Positions 25,322 through 34,394 of a stretch of DNA of 64,000 nucleotides are shown piece after piece. Position 1 is the stretch's first letter. Each line of letters opens with the position of its first letter. The stretch is from CAZOZZ01 sp965247425 (GTDB taxonomy: Bacteria; Acidobacteriota; Terriglobia; 20CM-2-55-15): assembly GCA_965247425.1 (NCBI GenBank), contig OZ252023.1, positions 4,092,001-4,156,000 of the forward strand, given 5' to 3'. The position numbers and the translations under genes were made by a program. Below the pieces are notes generated by a model. The model saw nothing but the letters and a program-made list of their open reading frames with translations, was not told the DNA's origin and searched no databases.

Positions 25322-27451
25322 TTACTTGCCGGCGGCTGACATTTCTTTTTCTTTATCGTCGCGGCGGTTCAGCACTTCGATCTTGATCAGGTCTAGTTTG
25401 CTGGGTTTCTTGCCCAGGACCATCTCTTCATAGATCTCGCGGGCTTTTTCCGCTTCACGTTCGGCTTTCCTAGCCTGGCGCTCCTCGTCGGATGCGGTCA
25501 GGGGGAGTTCGCCGCGGTCGCGCTGTTTGTCGGCGTCTTCGGCTCGAATGGTCAAGCTGTGTTCGATGCTCTCCAGCTTGACTTCTTTGCCGCCGGCGTA
25601 AACGTCGTGCTTGCCGTGCTCCTTGTACCAATCGGCCACCGACGCAGTCTTGTACATGTTCTCGATGATGTTCCTCCAACCGACTCCCGTGTTGTAGGCG
25701 CAGAAAGAAATCTCACCAATCTGCGTCGCGTACGGGATGATGCACATCTCGGTTCGTCGGAAGTCATAATTGAACAGATCCTGGAACCACATACCCGCGA
25801 CGAAGAGGAAGTTCCACGGATCCTCGCGACGATGCTGGGTGTCCTCCCAGCTTCTGTCGCCGGTCACCTTTCCGTAATCCTTACCTGACAGGCCGAAGGA
25901 CTTGTCGAATTTTTTGAACAGATCCTTGAGTGTCATGGTTCCCGGAGCGCGGGACGGATTGTAGTGCCGCAACAGGGCGAGTCCCATCATGGCATTCGAC
26001 GCCCATTTGCTTCGGCCCGCATCGGTAACCTTCTGCATATCGGCAACCAGGCCGGGAATGTTCAAAAACTCCGGCACGGGCGCCATATCGCCGGTTTCCT
26101 TGTTGATCATCAACGCCGTTCCGACTCCACAGTTGGGATGACATCCGCAACTGACCTGGCCCCAGTCGCGGCCGGGTCCGTGTGCCAGATCCGCGAAATC
26201 AGCGAAGGCCCCCATCAAAGAAAGCGGGAACCAGTCTCTGGTGGGCTCGGTGATGCCAACCTGCTGCTTCACGTCATGGGCCAGATGCGACAGCGTGTAG
26301 CGTTGGCGCAACCGGCGTTCCGGTGTGATCGCCTCATCACGGCCCGTAAAAGAAACAGGCTGGAACGCGATGAAGGAGATCTTCTTCGGGTTGTCCATCG
26401 CGAACCGCAGGATCGAACCCACCTGATCGTTGTTGACGCCGTTGACGAGGGTGACAACGAGGATAATATCGACGCCTGCCGCATGCAGGTTGTTGATCGC
26501 TCGAAGCTTCACATCGAAGAGGTTGCCCACCTGTCGGTGGCTGTTGGCATCGTTGCCGATGCCGTCGAACTGGAGATAGGCGAAACGAAGCCCAGCCTTG
26601 TAAGCCTTCTTGCAGAACTCTTCACTCTTTGCGAACTCGATCCCGTTCGTCGCCGCCTGAGTACTGGAGAACCCTAGCTTGCGGGCGTAACTGACGGCAT
26701 CCAGGAAGAAGGGCGACATCGTCGGTTCCCCGCCGGAAAACTGGATCGACATCTGGCGCTTCGGTTTGATCGTCATGGCGTTGTCCATGATTTCCTGGAT
26801 ATCGGGCCAGGTCAGCTCGTGGACATATCCCACCTGGTTGGCGTCCATGAAGCAGGGATCGCACATCATGTTGCAGCGGTTGGTCAGGTCGACCGTCAAC
26901 ACGCTGCCACGGCCGTGTTTGATCGTGCTGCTGCCGTGGTTGTGCAGGTCTTTGTCGTTATGGGCCGGCATGTCGCGTCCCGGGAAGTTCTTCTCGATCC
27001 ACTCCAGGAAACGGACATCGATCGCCATGAGGTCCTCGATCTTGCCGTGCTCCGGACATTCTTTGACCATCCACACCTGACCATCCCGCTCAATGACCTC
27101 GGCTTTGATTTCGCCGACCGTTTCATGGAGCAAGGTCGTCCAATCCTGCTCGCCACTGATGATGGCCTCGCGCGTTTCGCTCACGCACTTTGGACACAGG
27201 GAGTCGGTTTGGCGAGGCCAGCCCAGCGTTGGCTTGGTCTTCTCCCAGGACTTCTGTAACGGCTTCTCAGCCCATTTGGGCGTAAAACCGGGCGTGGGCT
27301 TGTACTTGTTGAGATACTGAATGGTGTCGAATGCGACACCGGCGGTGTAGCACACAACAGAGTCTACAGCCTTCAGCGCACGATTACCCATCGTTAACTT
27401 TCGGGTCGGGTTCGGGGCGTTCGAAACCATCAACTCATTCAACGTAGCCAA
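25322..27451 (-). CDS. Radical SAM enzyme of the Tes / membrane-spanning-lipid synthase type
   Basis: 709 residues. Residues ~84-140: an N-terminal metal-binding segment (DSLCPKCVSETREAI ... KECPEHGKIEDL). Residues ~183-410: radical SAM barrel with C193, C197 and C200 in DLTNRCNMMCDPCFM and a GGE-like SAM site MSIQFSGGEPTMSP. Residues ~440-620: extra cysteine clusters (GQVSCGCHPNCGVGTALMI and ISFCAYNTGVGWRN). This layout is that of archaeal tetraether synthase Tes (MJ0619 family) and the related bacterial enzymes that join fatty-acid tails to make iso-diabolic, membrane-spanning lipids, known from Acidobacteriota. The C-terminal ~90 residues are charged and probably disordered. TTG start with AAGGAGG upstream. 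Function is inferred. Confidence 0.75.
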   Translation of the reverse strand: MATLNELMVSNAPNPTRKLTMGNRALKAVDSVVCYTAGVAFDTIQYLNKYKPTPGFTPKWAEKPLQKSWEKTKPTLGWPRQTDSLCPKCVSETREAIISGEQDWTTLLHETVGEIKAEVIERDGQVWMVKECPEHGKIEDLMAIDVRFLEWIEKNFPGRDMPAHNDKDLHNHGSSTIKHGRGSVLTVDLTNRCNMMCDPCFMDANQVGYVHELTWPDIQEIMDNAMTIKPKRQMSIQFSGGEPTMSPFFLDAVSYARKLGFSSTQAATNGIEFAKSEEFCKKAYKAGLRFAYLQFDGIGNDANSHRQVGNLFDVKLRAINNLHAAGVDIILVVTLVNGVNNDQVGSILRFAMDNPKKISFIAFQPVSFTGRDEAITPERRLRQRYTLSHLAHDVKQQVGITEPTRDWFPLSLMGAFADFADLAHGPGRDWGQVSCGCHPNCGVGTALMINKETGDMAPVPEFLNIPGLVADMQKVTDAGRSKWASNAMMGLALLRHYNPSRAPGTMTLKDLFKKFDKSFGLSGKDYGKVTGDRSWEDTQHRREDPWNFLFVAGMWFQDLFNYDFRRTEMCIIPYATQIGEISFCAYNTGVGWRNIIENMYKTASVADWYKEHGKHDVYAGGKEVKLESIEHSLTIRAEDADKQRDRGELPLTASDEERQARKAEREAEKAREIYEEMVLGKKPSKLDLIKIEVLNRRDDKEKEMSAAGK

Positions 27452-27749
27452 AGTGCCTCCTTAAAGATCTTGCGCCTGTCACGTTGCCTGTACAACGCGG
27501 AAGGGCTTCTCCTCTTTGCAGCGTTAGATCCCGCCGAACTCCCAAACAGCACTGGGGGAAGCGCTTGGGCATCCGCCCGTCGGGCCTTGCGGATGACTGC
27601 GGAGCAAACGTATAAATTCAATAACAATCCTGACAAACCCTCTGGCAGGTACAGTTAGCCAGAGTGTCATATGAGCGCCGGTAGAATAGCGCAAATTTTT
27701 CCATTTCTCCAACAGAAAATATTCTGGAAGTCCGTTTCTTCCGAATCGT

Positions 27750-28133
27750 TTAGACCATTTTCGGGGTCGCCGAGCGGACAATTTCCACAGACACGAAATT
27801 AACCCGGCTCGCAAGAACGGGCGTCAGTTTCCGAACAACGACCCTCACGGTGTCTGTCTCGAAGTCCGATAAGACGCGACCGGCGATCTGTTCCGCAAGC
27901 GTTTCGATCAAATGGAAGTCGCGGCCGGACGCGACTTCGACAACCGCCCTCGCGACACCGGAATAGTCCATCGCGTCCTTCAACGAATCGCTCTGGGCTG
28001 CCATTCGGATGTCGGTGGTCATTTCTACGTCCACCGACAGGCGTTGCTTCATCGTCCGCTCTTCCGGAGTCACGCCGATAGCCGCAACACAGTCGATCCC
28101 GGACACGAAAATTTTGTCGGGAGGCAGAGTCAC
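27750..28133 (-). CDS. folB: Dihydroneopterin aldolase
   Basis: 127 residues. Cleaves dihydroneopterin to hydroxymethyl-dihydropterin and glycolaldehyde in folate synthesis. Family features: DKIFVSGIDCVAAIGVTPEE at the start (catalytic Glu region), the LKDAMDYSGVARAVVEV tract and the ETLAEQIAGRVL helix. GTG start at 28133 overlaps the stop of the DUF2203 gene by four bases (GTGA), so the trxB-DUF2203-folB genes form a tight operon. Confidence 0.88.
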   Translation of the reverse strand: MTLPPDKIFVSGIDCVAAIGVTPEERTMKQRLSVDVEMTTDIRMAAQSDSLKDAMDYSGVARAVVEVASGRDFHLIETLAEQIAGRVLSDFETDTVRVVVRKLTPVLASRVNFVSVEIVRSATPKMV

Positions 28134-28528
28134 AGGTCGTGTTCCCCCAGCCGTTCGCGGCCGGAAAAACCGGACTCCATGTCGTGCCAGTATTCAATGG
28201 AGTCCTCTCCCAATTGCCAACAGAGGTAGACGACCCGATCCCGCTTTAGATAGGGAAAATCGCACAGCCCTTTGTCGAGATCCTTTACCACCACGCCCAT
28301 CTCCCGCACCTCGCGCATGACAAGCATCAGGTGAGAAACCGATTCGACGTACTCGACACCATGGGGACTGAATGCATCCATCAGCGCCTTCTCGCGCGTC
28401 TTCTGGATCTTCGGATTCAGGAACTTGATTCGCCCCCACTCTTCCTGCAGGTCCCGAACCAGCGGCCTTAAACTTTTGAGGAGGCCGTTGGCTTCGTCGC
28501 GCGTGAAGATGCGTTCTTTCTGTTCCAA
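28130..28528 (-). CDS. DUF2203 family protein
   Basis: About 132 residues from a TTG at 28528 with GAAGG ten bases upstream, which gives an N-terminus LEQKERIFTRDEANGLLKS fitting the family. Conserved parts: EYVESVSHLMLVMREVRE, GVVVKDLDKGLCDFPYL and VVYLCWQLGEDSIEYWHDME. The function of DUF2203 is unknown. It sits 7 bases after trxB and overlaps folB. The longer frame upstream overlaps trxB and is unlikely. Confidence 0.75.
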   Translation of the reverse strand: MEQKERIFTRDEANGLLKSLRPLVRDLQEEWGRIKFLNPKIQKTREKALMDAFSPHGVEYVESVSHLMLVMREVREMGVVVKDLDKGLCDFPYLKRDRVVYLCWQLGEDSIEYWHDMESGFSGRERLGEHDL

Positions 28529-28535
28529 ACTACAC

Positions 28536-29447
28536 TCAGCCTTCGATAAATTTTTCGGCCTCAAGCGCGGCCATACAGCCGGATCCAGCCGCTGTGATCG
28601 CCTGCTTGAAGATCGGATCCTGGACATCGCCGCACGCGTAGACGCCGCGTATGTTGGTCGCCGTGGAATCGGGCTGCGTCTTCACATAGCCTTTCTCGTC
28701 GAGATCGATCTGACCCGCAAAAATTCCGGTGTTCGGGTTGTGGCCGATGGCGATAAACACACCATCCAGATCCAGTTCCGAAGTGGTCTTCTCCTTGACG
28801 TCCACCAGCCTGATTCCCGAAACAGCCTCGTCACCCAGAACATCATCGAGAACGGAGTTGTAGTGAACGTTGATCTTCGGGTTCGCCAACATCCGGTCCT
28901 GCATGATCTGTGACGCCCGGAACGCATCGCGCCGATGAATCAACGCGACGTTTGATGCGAATTTGGTCAGGAAGGTGGCTTCCTCCATGGCCGAGTCTCC
29001 CCCGCCCACAACCGCGATCTTCTTCTCGCGGAAGAAGAACCCATCGCATGTGGCGCAGGTGGACACGCCGTGCCCCATCAGGCGCCGCTCGTTTTCGAGA
29101 CCGAGCAGATTGGCGGACGATCCGGTGGAAATAATGACCGTCTTCGCCTGGAATTCCTCTTCTTCGATGAAGACACGGAACGGCTGTTCCCCCAGTTCCA
29201 CACGGTCGACATAGCCGGTCCGGAACTCGGCACCGAAGCGTTCGGCCTGCTTCTTCATGTCCTCCATCAACTGCGGCCCCATCACACCGTCGACAAAGCC
29301 TGGAAAGTTCTCCACCATGGTCGTCAAGGTCAACTGGCCGCCCGGTTCCGGTCCCTCGATCAACAAAGGCTTGAGGTTCGCCCGGGCGGCGTAAATGGCC
29401 GCGGTCAAACCCGCCGGTCCGGACCCCACAATGACAACGTTTCGCAT
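28536..29447 (-). CDS. trxB: Thioredoxin reductase
   Basis: 303 residues, normal length. FAD-binding GSGPAGLTAAIYAARA at the N-terminus, redox-active C131ATC134 (STCATCDGFFF), NADPH motif GGGDSAMEEA and the C-terminal FAD motif YACGDVQDPIFKQ. Reduces thioredoxin with NADPH in the cytoplasm. First gene of the operon with DUF2203 and folB. Confidence 0.95.
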   Translation of the reverse strand: MRNVVIVGSGPAGLTAAIYAARANLKPLLIEGPEPGGQLTLTTMVENFPGFVDGVMGPQLMEDMKKQAERFGAEFRTGYVDRVELGEQPFRVFIEEEEFQAKTVIISTGSSANLLGLENERRLMGHGVSTCATCDGFFFREKKIAVVGGGDSAMEEATFLTKFASNVALIHRRDAFRASQIMQDRMLANPKINVHYNSVLDDVLGDEAVSGIRLVDVKEKTTSELDLDGVFIAIGHNPNTGIFAGQIDLDEKGYVKTQPDSTATNIRGVYACGDVQDPIFKQAITAAGSGCMAALEAEKFIEG

Positions 29448-29608
29448 TCGTTCACCTCATCGAGTATTGACGAATCCTATAAGTTAACATATTCGGATCA
29501 GTGGCAAGCGGAAGGCAGATTACCGAATCCCTGGCGCACAGAGGAGCGAGGAACCCCATGCCCGCTGTGCTACCCTTGGTGAACTTTTCGGCAGCGTTGG
29601 AGACTTAG

Positions 29609-30712
29609 ATGAAGCTTCGCAATTTCGAGATGGAACGTTGGCAGTCTACCTGGGAAAATTCCGTCGAGTACAACCTCACTGAAAGCGGTGTCCACCCGAT
29701 CACGCCCGCCGATCTGGGCATGTCGGCTGACGAGCTGCTGACCCAGCGGTTGGGATACGGGCATAGCAACGGCAGCGTCCGTCTCAGGGAATTGGCGTCG
29801 GAGCTCTACGAAGGAGCGACCATCGATAACTTCGTGGCCACGATCGGCGGCTGCGAGGCCAATTTCCACTGCATGTCGAGCCTGATAGAGCCAGGAGACG
29901 AAGCGGTCTTCGTGCTTCCCAACTACATGCAGACCTATGGCGCCGCCGAAGCGTTCGGCGCCACCATCGTCCCGGTGTGGACAAATCCGGAAAACGACTG
30001 GATGCCGGATCCGGATGAGATCGCGTCCAAACTGACCCCTAAGACGAAGGTGATCTCGATTTCGAATCCGAACAACCCGACGGGCGCCGCGTACGGTACG
30101 GACACGCTCAAGGCCATCGCAGCCGCGGCCGACAAAGTCGGCTGTTGGATTCATTCGGACGAAGTCTACCGGGGGGCGGAACGGGAAGGAGACAGGACAC
30201 CGTCCATGTGGGGGGTCTATCCGAAAACCCTCGTCGTTCACAGCATGTCGAAATCATACGGAATGCCCGGCACGCGCCTTGGATGGGTCCTGGGTCCCGA
30301 AGACCAGATCGCCAGGGTATGGGCAAACAAGGATTACACCTCGATCGCGCCGAGTATCCTGTCGGACAAGATCGCCTGCCGCGGCCTGGAGCTTCGCGAC
30401 AAGCTTCGAGTCCGTACTCAGGAATTCATCGGTCGCAACCTCCCATTCGTTCAGGAATGGCTGGCGCTGAGACCCGGCATGTTCGAACTGGTACCCCCAA
30501 AGGCAGCCGCGATCGCCATGATCCGCTACAAGCATCCGATCGAATCGAATAAACTGGCCGAGCGTCTCAAGGACGAACAGTCCACGCTGATCGTCCCCGG
30601 TCAGCAGTTCATGCTGGACGGCTATATCCGGCTCGGCTTCGGCCCTCCACAGGACTACCTGGAAAAGGGCCTGGAACGGGTGCTGAAAGTCCTGGACTCC
30701 ACGGTGGATTAG
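29609..30712 (+). CDS. PLP-dependent aminotransferase, class I/II
   Basis: 367 residues. Fold type I aminotransferase with the NPNNPTG motif (N153-G159), Asp/Tyr of SDEVYRG near 184 and the Schiff-base lysine K215 in HSMSKSYGMPGTRLGW. The substrate is not readable; the family covers aspartate, alanine and related amino acids, and the C-terminal half is divergent. ATG at 29609 with GGAG eleven bases upstream. Single gene before tRNA-Arg. Confidence 0.85.
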   Translation: MKLRNFEMERWQSTWENSVEYNLTESGVHPITPADLGMSADELLTQRLGYGHSNGSVRLRELASELYEGATIDNFVATIGGCEANFHCMSSLIEPGDEAVFVLPNYMQTYGAAEAFGATIVPVWTNPENDWMPDPDEIASKLTPKTKVISISNPNNPTGAAYGTDTLKAIAAAADKVGCWIHSDEVYRGAEREGDRTPSMWGVYPKTLVVHSMSKSYGMPGTRLGWVLGPEDQIARVWANKDYTSIAPSILSDKIACRGLELRDKLRVRTQEFIGRNLPFVQEWLALRPGMFELVPPKAAAIAMIRYKHPIESNKLAERLKDEQSTLIVPGQQFMLDGYIRLGFGPPQDYLEKGLERVLKVLDSTVD

Positions 30713-30792
30713 AGTCCGCGAACAATAGTGGGATCGGGTATGCGAAAGCGCGACTTGGACCATACCCGCCGCATCCGTTACAATGACGGTCC

Positions 30793-30866
<74 letters not shown>

Positions 30867-30966
30867 CTATTTTTCAACAAGTTAACGGAGAGGGTAGCAC
30901 CCCGTTTAGGTGTGATTGTGCATGGTTGAGCACAGTGGACAATCACATTTTTAATCACAGTCCGCG

Positions 30967-31188
30967 TCATAGCCTCGTCGCCCGCGCCTTGTTCTGCTCG
31001 ATGAATTCGTCCAGGTCCCGCCGATCGATCAAGGCTTTCCGAACCATCTTTCCGTTCCTGGACGGATAGTGGACTCTCGGGACCGCACCGACGTTCACGA
31101 AGTACTGCATCATCCGGTAGGAGACGCCGCAGTAAGCAGCCGCGTCCCGCAGCGACAAGATTCGAAGTTCACGCTTGTCGACCGTCAC
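30967..31188 (-). CDS. Excisionase-like helix-turn-helix protein
   Basis: 73 residues. RILSLRDAAAYCGVSYRMMQ is a winged-helix HTH of the MerR/excisionase (HTH_17) type, followed by the wing and YPSRNGKMVRKALIDRRDLD. Such proteins bend DNA in excision or act as small regulators. It lies next to the tRNA, at the position expected of a recombination directionality factor, but no integrase accompanies it. Confidence 0.65.
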   Translation of the reverse strand: MTVDKRELRILSLRDAAAYCGVSYRMMQYFVNVGAVPRVHYPSRNGKMVRKALIDRRDLDEFIEQNKARATRL

Positions 31189-31404
31189 TCACTCCTCTCC
31201 CTTCCCCATCAACCGAAACCCCTCCCGGAGCCATTCGGAAAGCCGGTCCCGTCCGGCGCGAGGTGGCTTGAAACTTCGCAGTTGCTCGAACTCGTCCCGG
31301 AGCCGCCGCCCGTATTCGGCGCGGCACTCCTCACAAAATCGAGGATCGCTCGCGACATACCGGGTCACCTGTTGCTCGCAGCCACGGGTCGGGCACGGAT
31401 TCAT
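31189..31404 (-). CDS. Small zinc-finger-like phage protein
   Basis: 71 residues from the ATG at 31404 (GGGAG nine bases upstream). NPCPTRGCEQQVTRY and DPRFCEECRAEYGR give two cysteine pairs that could bind zinc. The basic, helical C-terminus (RLSEWLREGFRLMGKGEE) completes it. No known function. The stop abuts the start of the excisionase-like gene. Confidence 0.5.
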   Translation of the reverse strand: MNPCPTRGCEQQVTRYVASDPRFCEECRAEYGRRLRDEFEQLRSFKPPRAGRDRLSEWLREGFRLMGKGEE

Positions 31405-31444
31405 CTGTGGAAACTCCCGCGTCATCGGATTCGCATCGGTACCT

Positions 31445-31963
31445 TCAGAACGGAATGTCGTTGTCGGTGATCGGGCCAGCAGGAGCTGCAGGCGCCCCAG
31501 CCGTCGACGCGGCTGCCGCGCGCAACAGGGACCCGAACCGGTTCTGCAACTGACCGACCTTTTCCCTGTCAGCTCCCGGCTGTTGCGGCGCATGGTTTTC
31601 CGGGTTCATCCAGGCCGCCTTGAAACGGGTCTGCCCGTTGTACTGGTCGGCCTTGACCGTGATCTGAACAACTCGGTCGGGTGACGTTGCCAGAATGCTG
31701 TGCAGGTCGCCGTTCCAGCCTAGCGATTCGGTCAGCTGCTCGACGGCGTCCGTATTGATCTGGCCGCCCTTCTTGACGACCCACCAGCTCCCGAAGCATC
31801 GGTGCTCCTCATATTCGGACCAATCGCTCCAGCCGCCGGCGCCGTCCCATTGAGCCAGGACGTGGAACTCGCAGGAGACGGCGACCGCTCCGCTCTTGGC
31901 GGCCAACACCTTCCAGCCCAACAGTCGTGCCTTGAAAATGCCTTCGCGGTCCAGCAGCCTCAT
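31445..31963 (-). CDS. DUF669/SSB-like phage protein
   Basis: About 172 residues from the ATG at 31963, which overlaps the ATPase stop (ATGA). A beta-rich N-terminal half (GWKVLAAKSGAVAVSCEFHV) and an acidic tail ending TDNDIPF, the C-terminal tip that single-stranded-DNA-binding proteins use to recruit partners. In phages DUF669-like proteins pair with an AAA_24 ATPase and a Cas4/RecB-like nuclease, as here, which points to DNA recombination or replication. Confidence 0.65.
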   Translation of the reverse strand: MRLLDREGIFKARLLGWKVLAAKSGAVAVSCEFHVLAQWDGAGGWSDWSEYEEHRCFGSWWVVKKGGQINTDAVEQLTESLGWNGDLHSILATSPDRVVQITVKADQYNGQTRFKAAWMNPENHAPQQPGADREKVGQLQNRFGSLLRAAAASTAGAPAAPAGPITDNDIPF

Positions 31964-32787
31964 GACGCACCCCCGAAGATCCGCCGCCACACCGTATCGT
32001 CGCTCCCGTCCTGAAACTGGACCGGATCGGCGATCCGCCGGGACTTGGCGATATGGCTGGGCTGCTCGATGGGCCAGATGGTGCGTGTCCCCGCCCCCTT
32101 GCCCTTGCCGTCTTCCGACACCACGTCATAGCCGAGGAACAGTACGTGGTCCGCCCATTGCACAACACGGTTGCGGATCGACGCCTTGCCGGATTTGGGC
32201 CGCTGCAAATGCGGTTCGTAGCGAATCCAGTCGTCTCCCGTCGGGTTCGGTACGCTGTCGATGCAGTCATGCGCGATCAGGATGACGTTGCGGCCCGCTC
32301 GCGCTTGCCGGTCCAGGTCCGACAACAGCAGCAGGAACGTGTCGTAGACGTGCTGGTAGCCCTTGCCGAAGCCGTAGCCTTCGACGCTGCCCACCGTCAT
32401 TCCCTTCTCGTGCTTGACGGTTTCGAGCGTGTGGGCGACGGCCAGTTCTTCGGCCTTGGTCGCCGAGTCGATCACCACCGTGCGGCGGCCTTCGAGCGCG
32501 TTCCCCTGAAGGCATGCCCGCAAGGCGGCGAAGGAGTCAACAGTCTCGATCCGGTCCACATCCAGGTCCCGCGTACCGGACTCGATATCGAGGATGATGG
32601 CTCCGGGCGCCAGTGAGGCGAGCGTGGACTTGCCGATCCCTCCAGGACCGTAGAGCAAGATTTTCTGCGGTGCGTCGATCTTTCCCGACGTCATCGGGAA
32701 TTCCCGAACGGTCTGTTGTTGCTGTGGGGCCGCGCCTCGAGGTGGACCTGGCGCCGGGGGCGGCAGCTTGGTAGCGGGTGTCGTCAT
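31960..32787 (-). CDS. AAA_24-type phage ATPase (RecA/Sak-like)
   Basis: About 275 residues from the ATG at 32787 with GGAGAAACC upstream. Walker A GPGGIGKST near residue 47, Walker B-like RTVVIDSATKAEE, then NVILIAHDCIDSVPN (sensor region). These are phage RecA-superfamily ATPases used in recombination/annealing. The N-terminal ~30 residues are Pro/Gln rich. Its 5' part is overlapped for 251 bases by the frame of the upstream nuclease gene. Confidence 0.75.
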   Translation of the reverse strand: MTTPATKLPPPAPGPPRGAAPQQQQTVREFPMTSGKIDAPQKILLYGPGGIGKSTLASLAPGAIILDIESGTRDLDVDRIETVDSFAALRACLQGNALEGRRTVVIDSATKAEELAVAHTLETVKHEKGMTVGSVEGYGFGKGYQHVYDTFLLLLSDLDRQARAGRNVILIAHDCIDSVPNPTGDDWIRYEPHLQRPKSGKASIRNRVVQWADHVLFLGYDVVSEDGKGKGAGTRTIWPIEQPSHIAKSRRIADPVQFQDGSDDTVWRRIFGGAS

Positions 32788-33799
32788 CTGTGGTTTCTCC
32801 TTGTTCCTGTTGCCCACTGGCCTGGGCGTGGCTTGCCGGACTCGCCTCCGGCGTGGCAAGTTCCGGATGGACCGAATCCAACCGGGCAAATCCGTTCGGA
32901 GTCACCTGCTCCAGGTCCCGCTGCCGGCAGATCGACAGGTACGCGCATGGCCAGGGCGAAAAGCACGCTCCCGGATTCCGGTACCAGTGCCCCGCTCTCT
33001 GGGCCGTGCGCATGGCCTTTTGCTGTTGCCACAACTCGGCGGCGCAGTCTTCGAGATCCTGGTCCAGCCGCGCGATCTCGATACGGGCGAAGTAGTGATC
33101 CGGACGCGTGCGCATCTCTTCGGCCACCCGAGCCGCGAACGCTTCGGGGAATTCGTCCTCGGCGCGTTGGCTGGCGTACGGTTCGCCGTTGCCCTTGTAC
33201 TTGCGCTTCTCTTCTGGCGTCGCCATCAACGGGCGCTGCGCCGGCCGCCGGGTCACGTCATAGAGAACCGTATCGATCGGGTAGCCCAACTCGCGGGCGG
33301 CCAATACGTAGATCGATATCTGCTGATCCATGTGCAGCCGCAGCCAGTAGTCGGCTCCGGGGCTGAAATCCAGAGAGGTCGTCTTGCACTCCATCAGCGC
33401 GGTCCGTCCGTCAGCAAGCCGGACGATCCGGTCGATGACCCCGGCAAGGCGCCATACCCTGCTGGCGGTTCCCGTGGCCGGGTTACGCAGCGGCAGATCG
33501 AAAGCCAATTCCGAGGCGACGGTTTCAAGCGGCCCGGACCCCAAGTAGCGTTCGGCGTACCCTTGGACCATCGCCGCTACCAACGCCAGGTCATAGGGAT
33601 CCTCGAGCGCCTGCTCCATCGCCGCTTCAACATCTCCGCCCTTGGCCAGCGTATCCAGGGCCAGGTGGAAGGCCGACCCGACGCGCATGACAAAGCTGTC
33701 CCGTTCCGGACTCAGTCCCAGCTCGTAGCGCATCCAATGTTGGCGCGGGCAGGCTCGGAACGAGGACAGCCGGGAGTGCGTTAGCGTGTTCGTGTTCAT
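32537..33799 (-). CDS. PD-(D/E)XK nuclease (RecB/Cas4-like)
   Basis: About 420 residues from the ATG at 33799. HSRLSSFRACPRQHWMRYE is the usual N-terminal cysteine motif, followed by helix VGSAFHLALDTLA; the catalytic core is GVIDRIVRLADGRTALMECK with the D-(x)n-E-x-K triad. Further down GACFSPWPCAYLSICRQ supplies Fe-S type cysteines as in Cas4/AddB. A 5'-exonuclease in phage recombination is likely. The last ~84 codons run into the ATPase gene out of frame; an ATGA-type stop in another frame suggests a C-terminal frameshift. Confidence 0.7.
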   Translation of the reverse strand: MNTNTLTHSRLSSFRACPRQHWMRYELGLSPERDSFVMRVGSAFHLALDTLAKGGDVEAAMEQALEDPYDLALVAAMVQGYAERYLGSGPLETVASELAFDLPLRNPATGTASRVWRLAGVIDRIVRLADGRTALMECKTTSLDFSPGADYWLRLHMDQQISIYVLAARELGYPIDTVLYDVTRRPAQRPLMATPEEKRKYKGNGEPYASQRAEDEFPEAFAARVAEEMRTRPDHYFARIEIARLDQDLEDCAAELWQQQKAMRTAQRAGHWYRNPGACFSPWPCAYLSICRQRDLEQVTPNGFARLDSVHPELATPEASPASHAQASGQQEQGETTDDDTRYQAAAPGARSTSRRGPTATTDRSGIPDDVGKDRRTAENLALRSWRDRQVHARLTGARSHHPRYRVRYAGPGCGPDRDC

Positions 33800-33801
33800 A
33801 A

Positions 33802-34069
33802 TCAATTCATCGACGGCCAGACATGCTGCTGCTCGGACAGGCGCGGCAGCCACGCAATCTCGCGCTGGAGTTCCTCACCCAACGTGATGCACTTTTCCAG
33901 TTGTGCCGTCATTTCCGGGCCCCGGTTTGCCGGATCGTGATACGCCCGGTCCAGAGAGCGCACGATCCCCGGCCAGCACGTCGGCCATGAGCAGGTAGTT
34001 TTCCTTCACGACGCCTGTTGCCCTCTTTGACCTGAAGTGGCCATACACTGTTTGATCCTTTAAGACCAC
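33802..34069 (-). pseudogene. Small phage gene with apparent one-base frameshift
   Basis: The N-terminal part (VVKENYLLMADVLAG) and the C-terminal part (IVRSLDRAYHDPANRGPE, then MTAQLEKCITLGEELQREIA) read in different frames that join if one base is dropped from the GGGG run (CCCC at 33967-33970 on the plus strand). The joined product is ~89 residues, helical and charged, and ends two bases before the nuclease start. If unshifted, the ATG at 33912 still gives a 36-residue peptide. Function unknown. Confidence 0.45.
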
Positions 34070-34187
34070 GCTACTGGCGGTCGGGTCGCCGATCTGCTCT
34101 CACAGAGCTTGCAGGCCAACGAGGACATCACGGCAACCCGGTGGTTCCGCCACTCGAAAACTCCGGCCTGCCAAGGAAACCCTGACA

Positions 34188-34394
34188 ATGAACGCATCAC
34201 CGGACATAAAGGTTGAAGACTTTGAGATCAAACACACGCTCGACATGGTCGAAGTCAATTGCACAATGCGACACGTTGACGGTTCTGCAAGCACCATCAT
34301 GACGGTCTCGTCTCGATTTCCCGCGCCTAGGGGCCTTCCAGTCCTCGGAACACCAGAACCCCATCACGTCCCCTCCGCCAGCGCCTTCTCGTAA
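34188..34394 (+). CDS. Small hypothetical protein
   Basis: 68 codons, ATG at 34188 with AAGGAA ten bases upstream. The first ~45 residues (SPDIKVEDFEIKHTLDMVEV) look protein-like and beta-rich; the C-terminal 20 are antisense to the Cro-like gene and low complexity. May be a degenerate remnant. Confidence 0.35.
   Translation: MNASPDIKVEDFEIKHTLDMVEVNCTMRHVDGSASTIMTVSSRFPAPRGLPVLGTPEPHHVPSASAFS

Noticed and set aside
34100..34300. 66-codon minus-strand frame next to the Cro-like gene
   Set aside because: Overlaps the plus-strand small ORF, which has the better ribosome binding site; no recognisable features.
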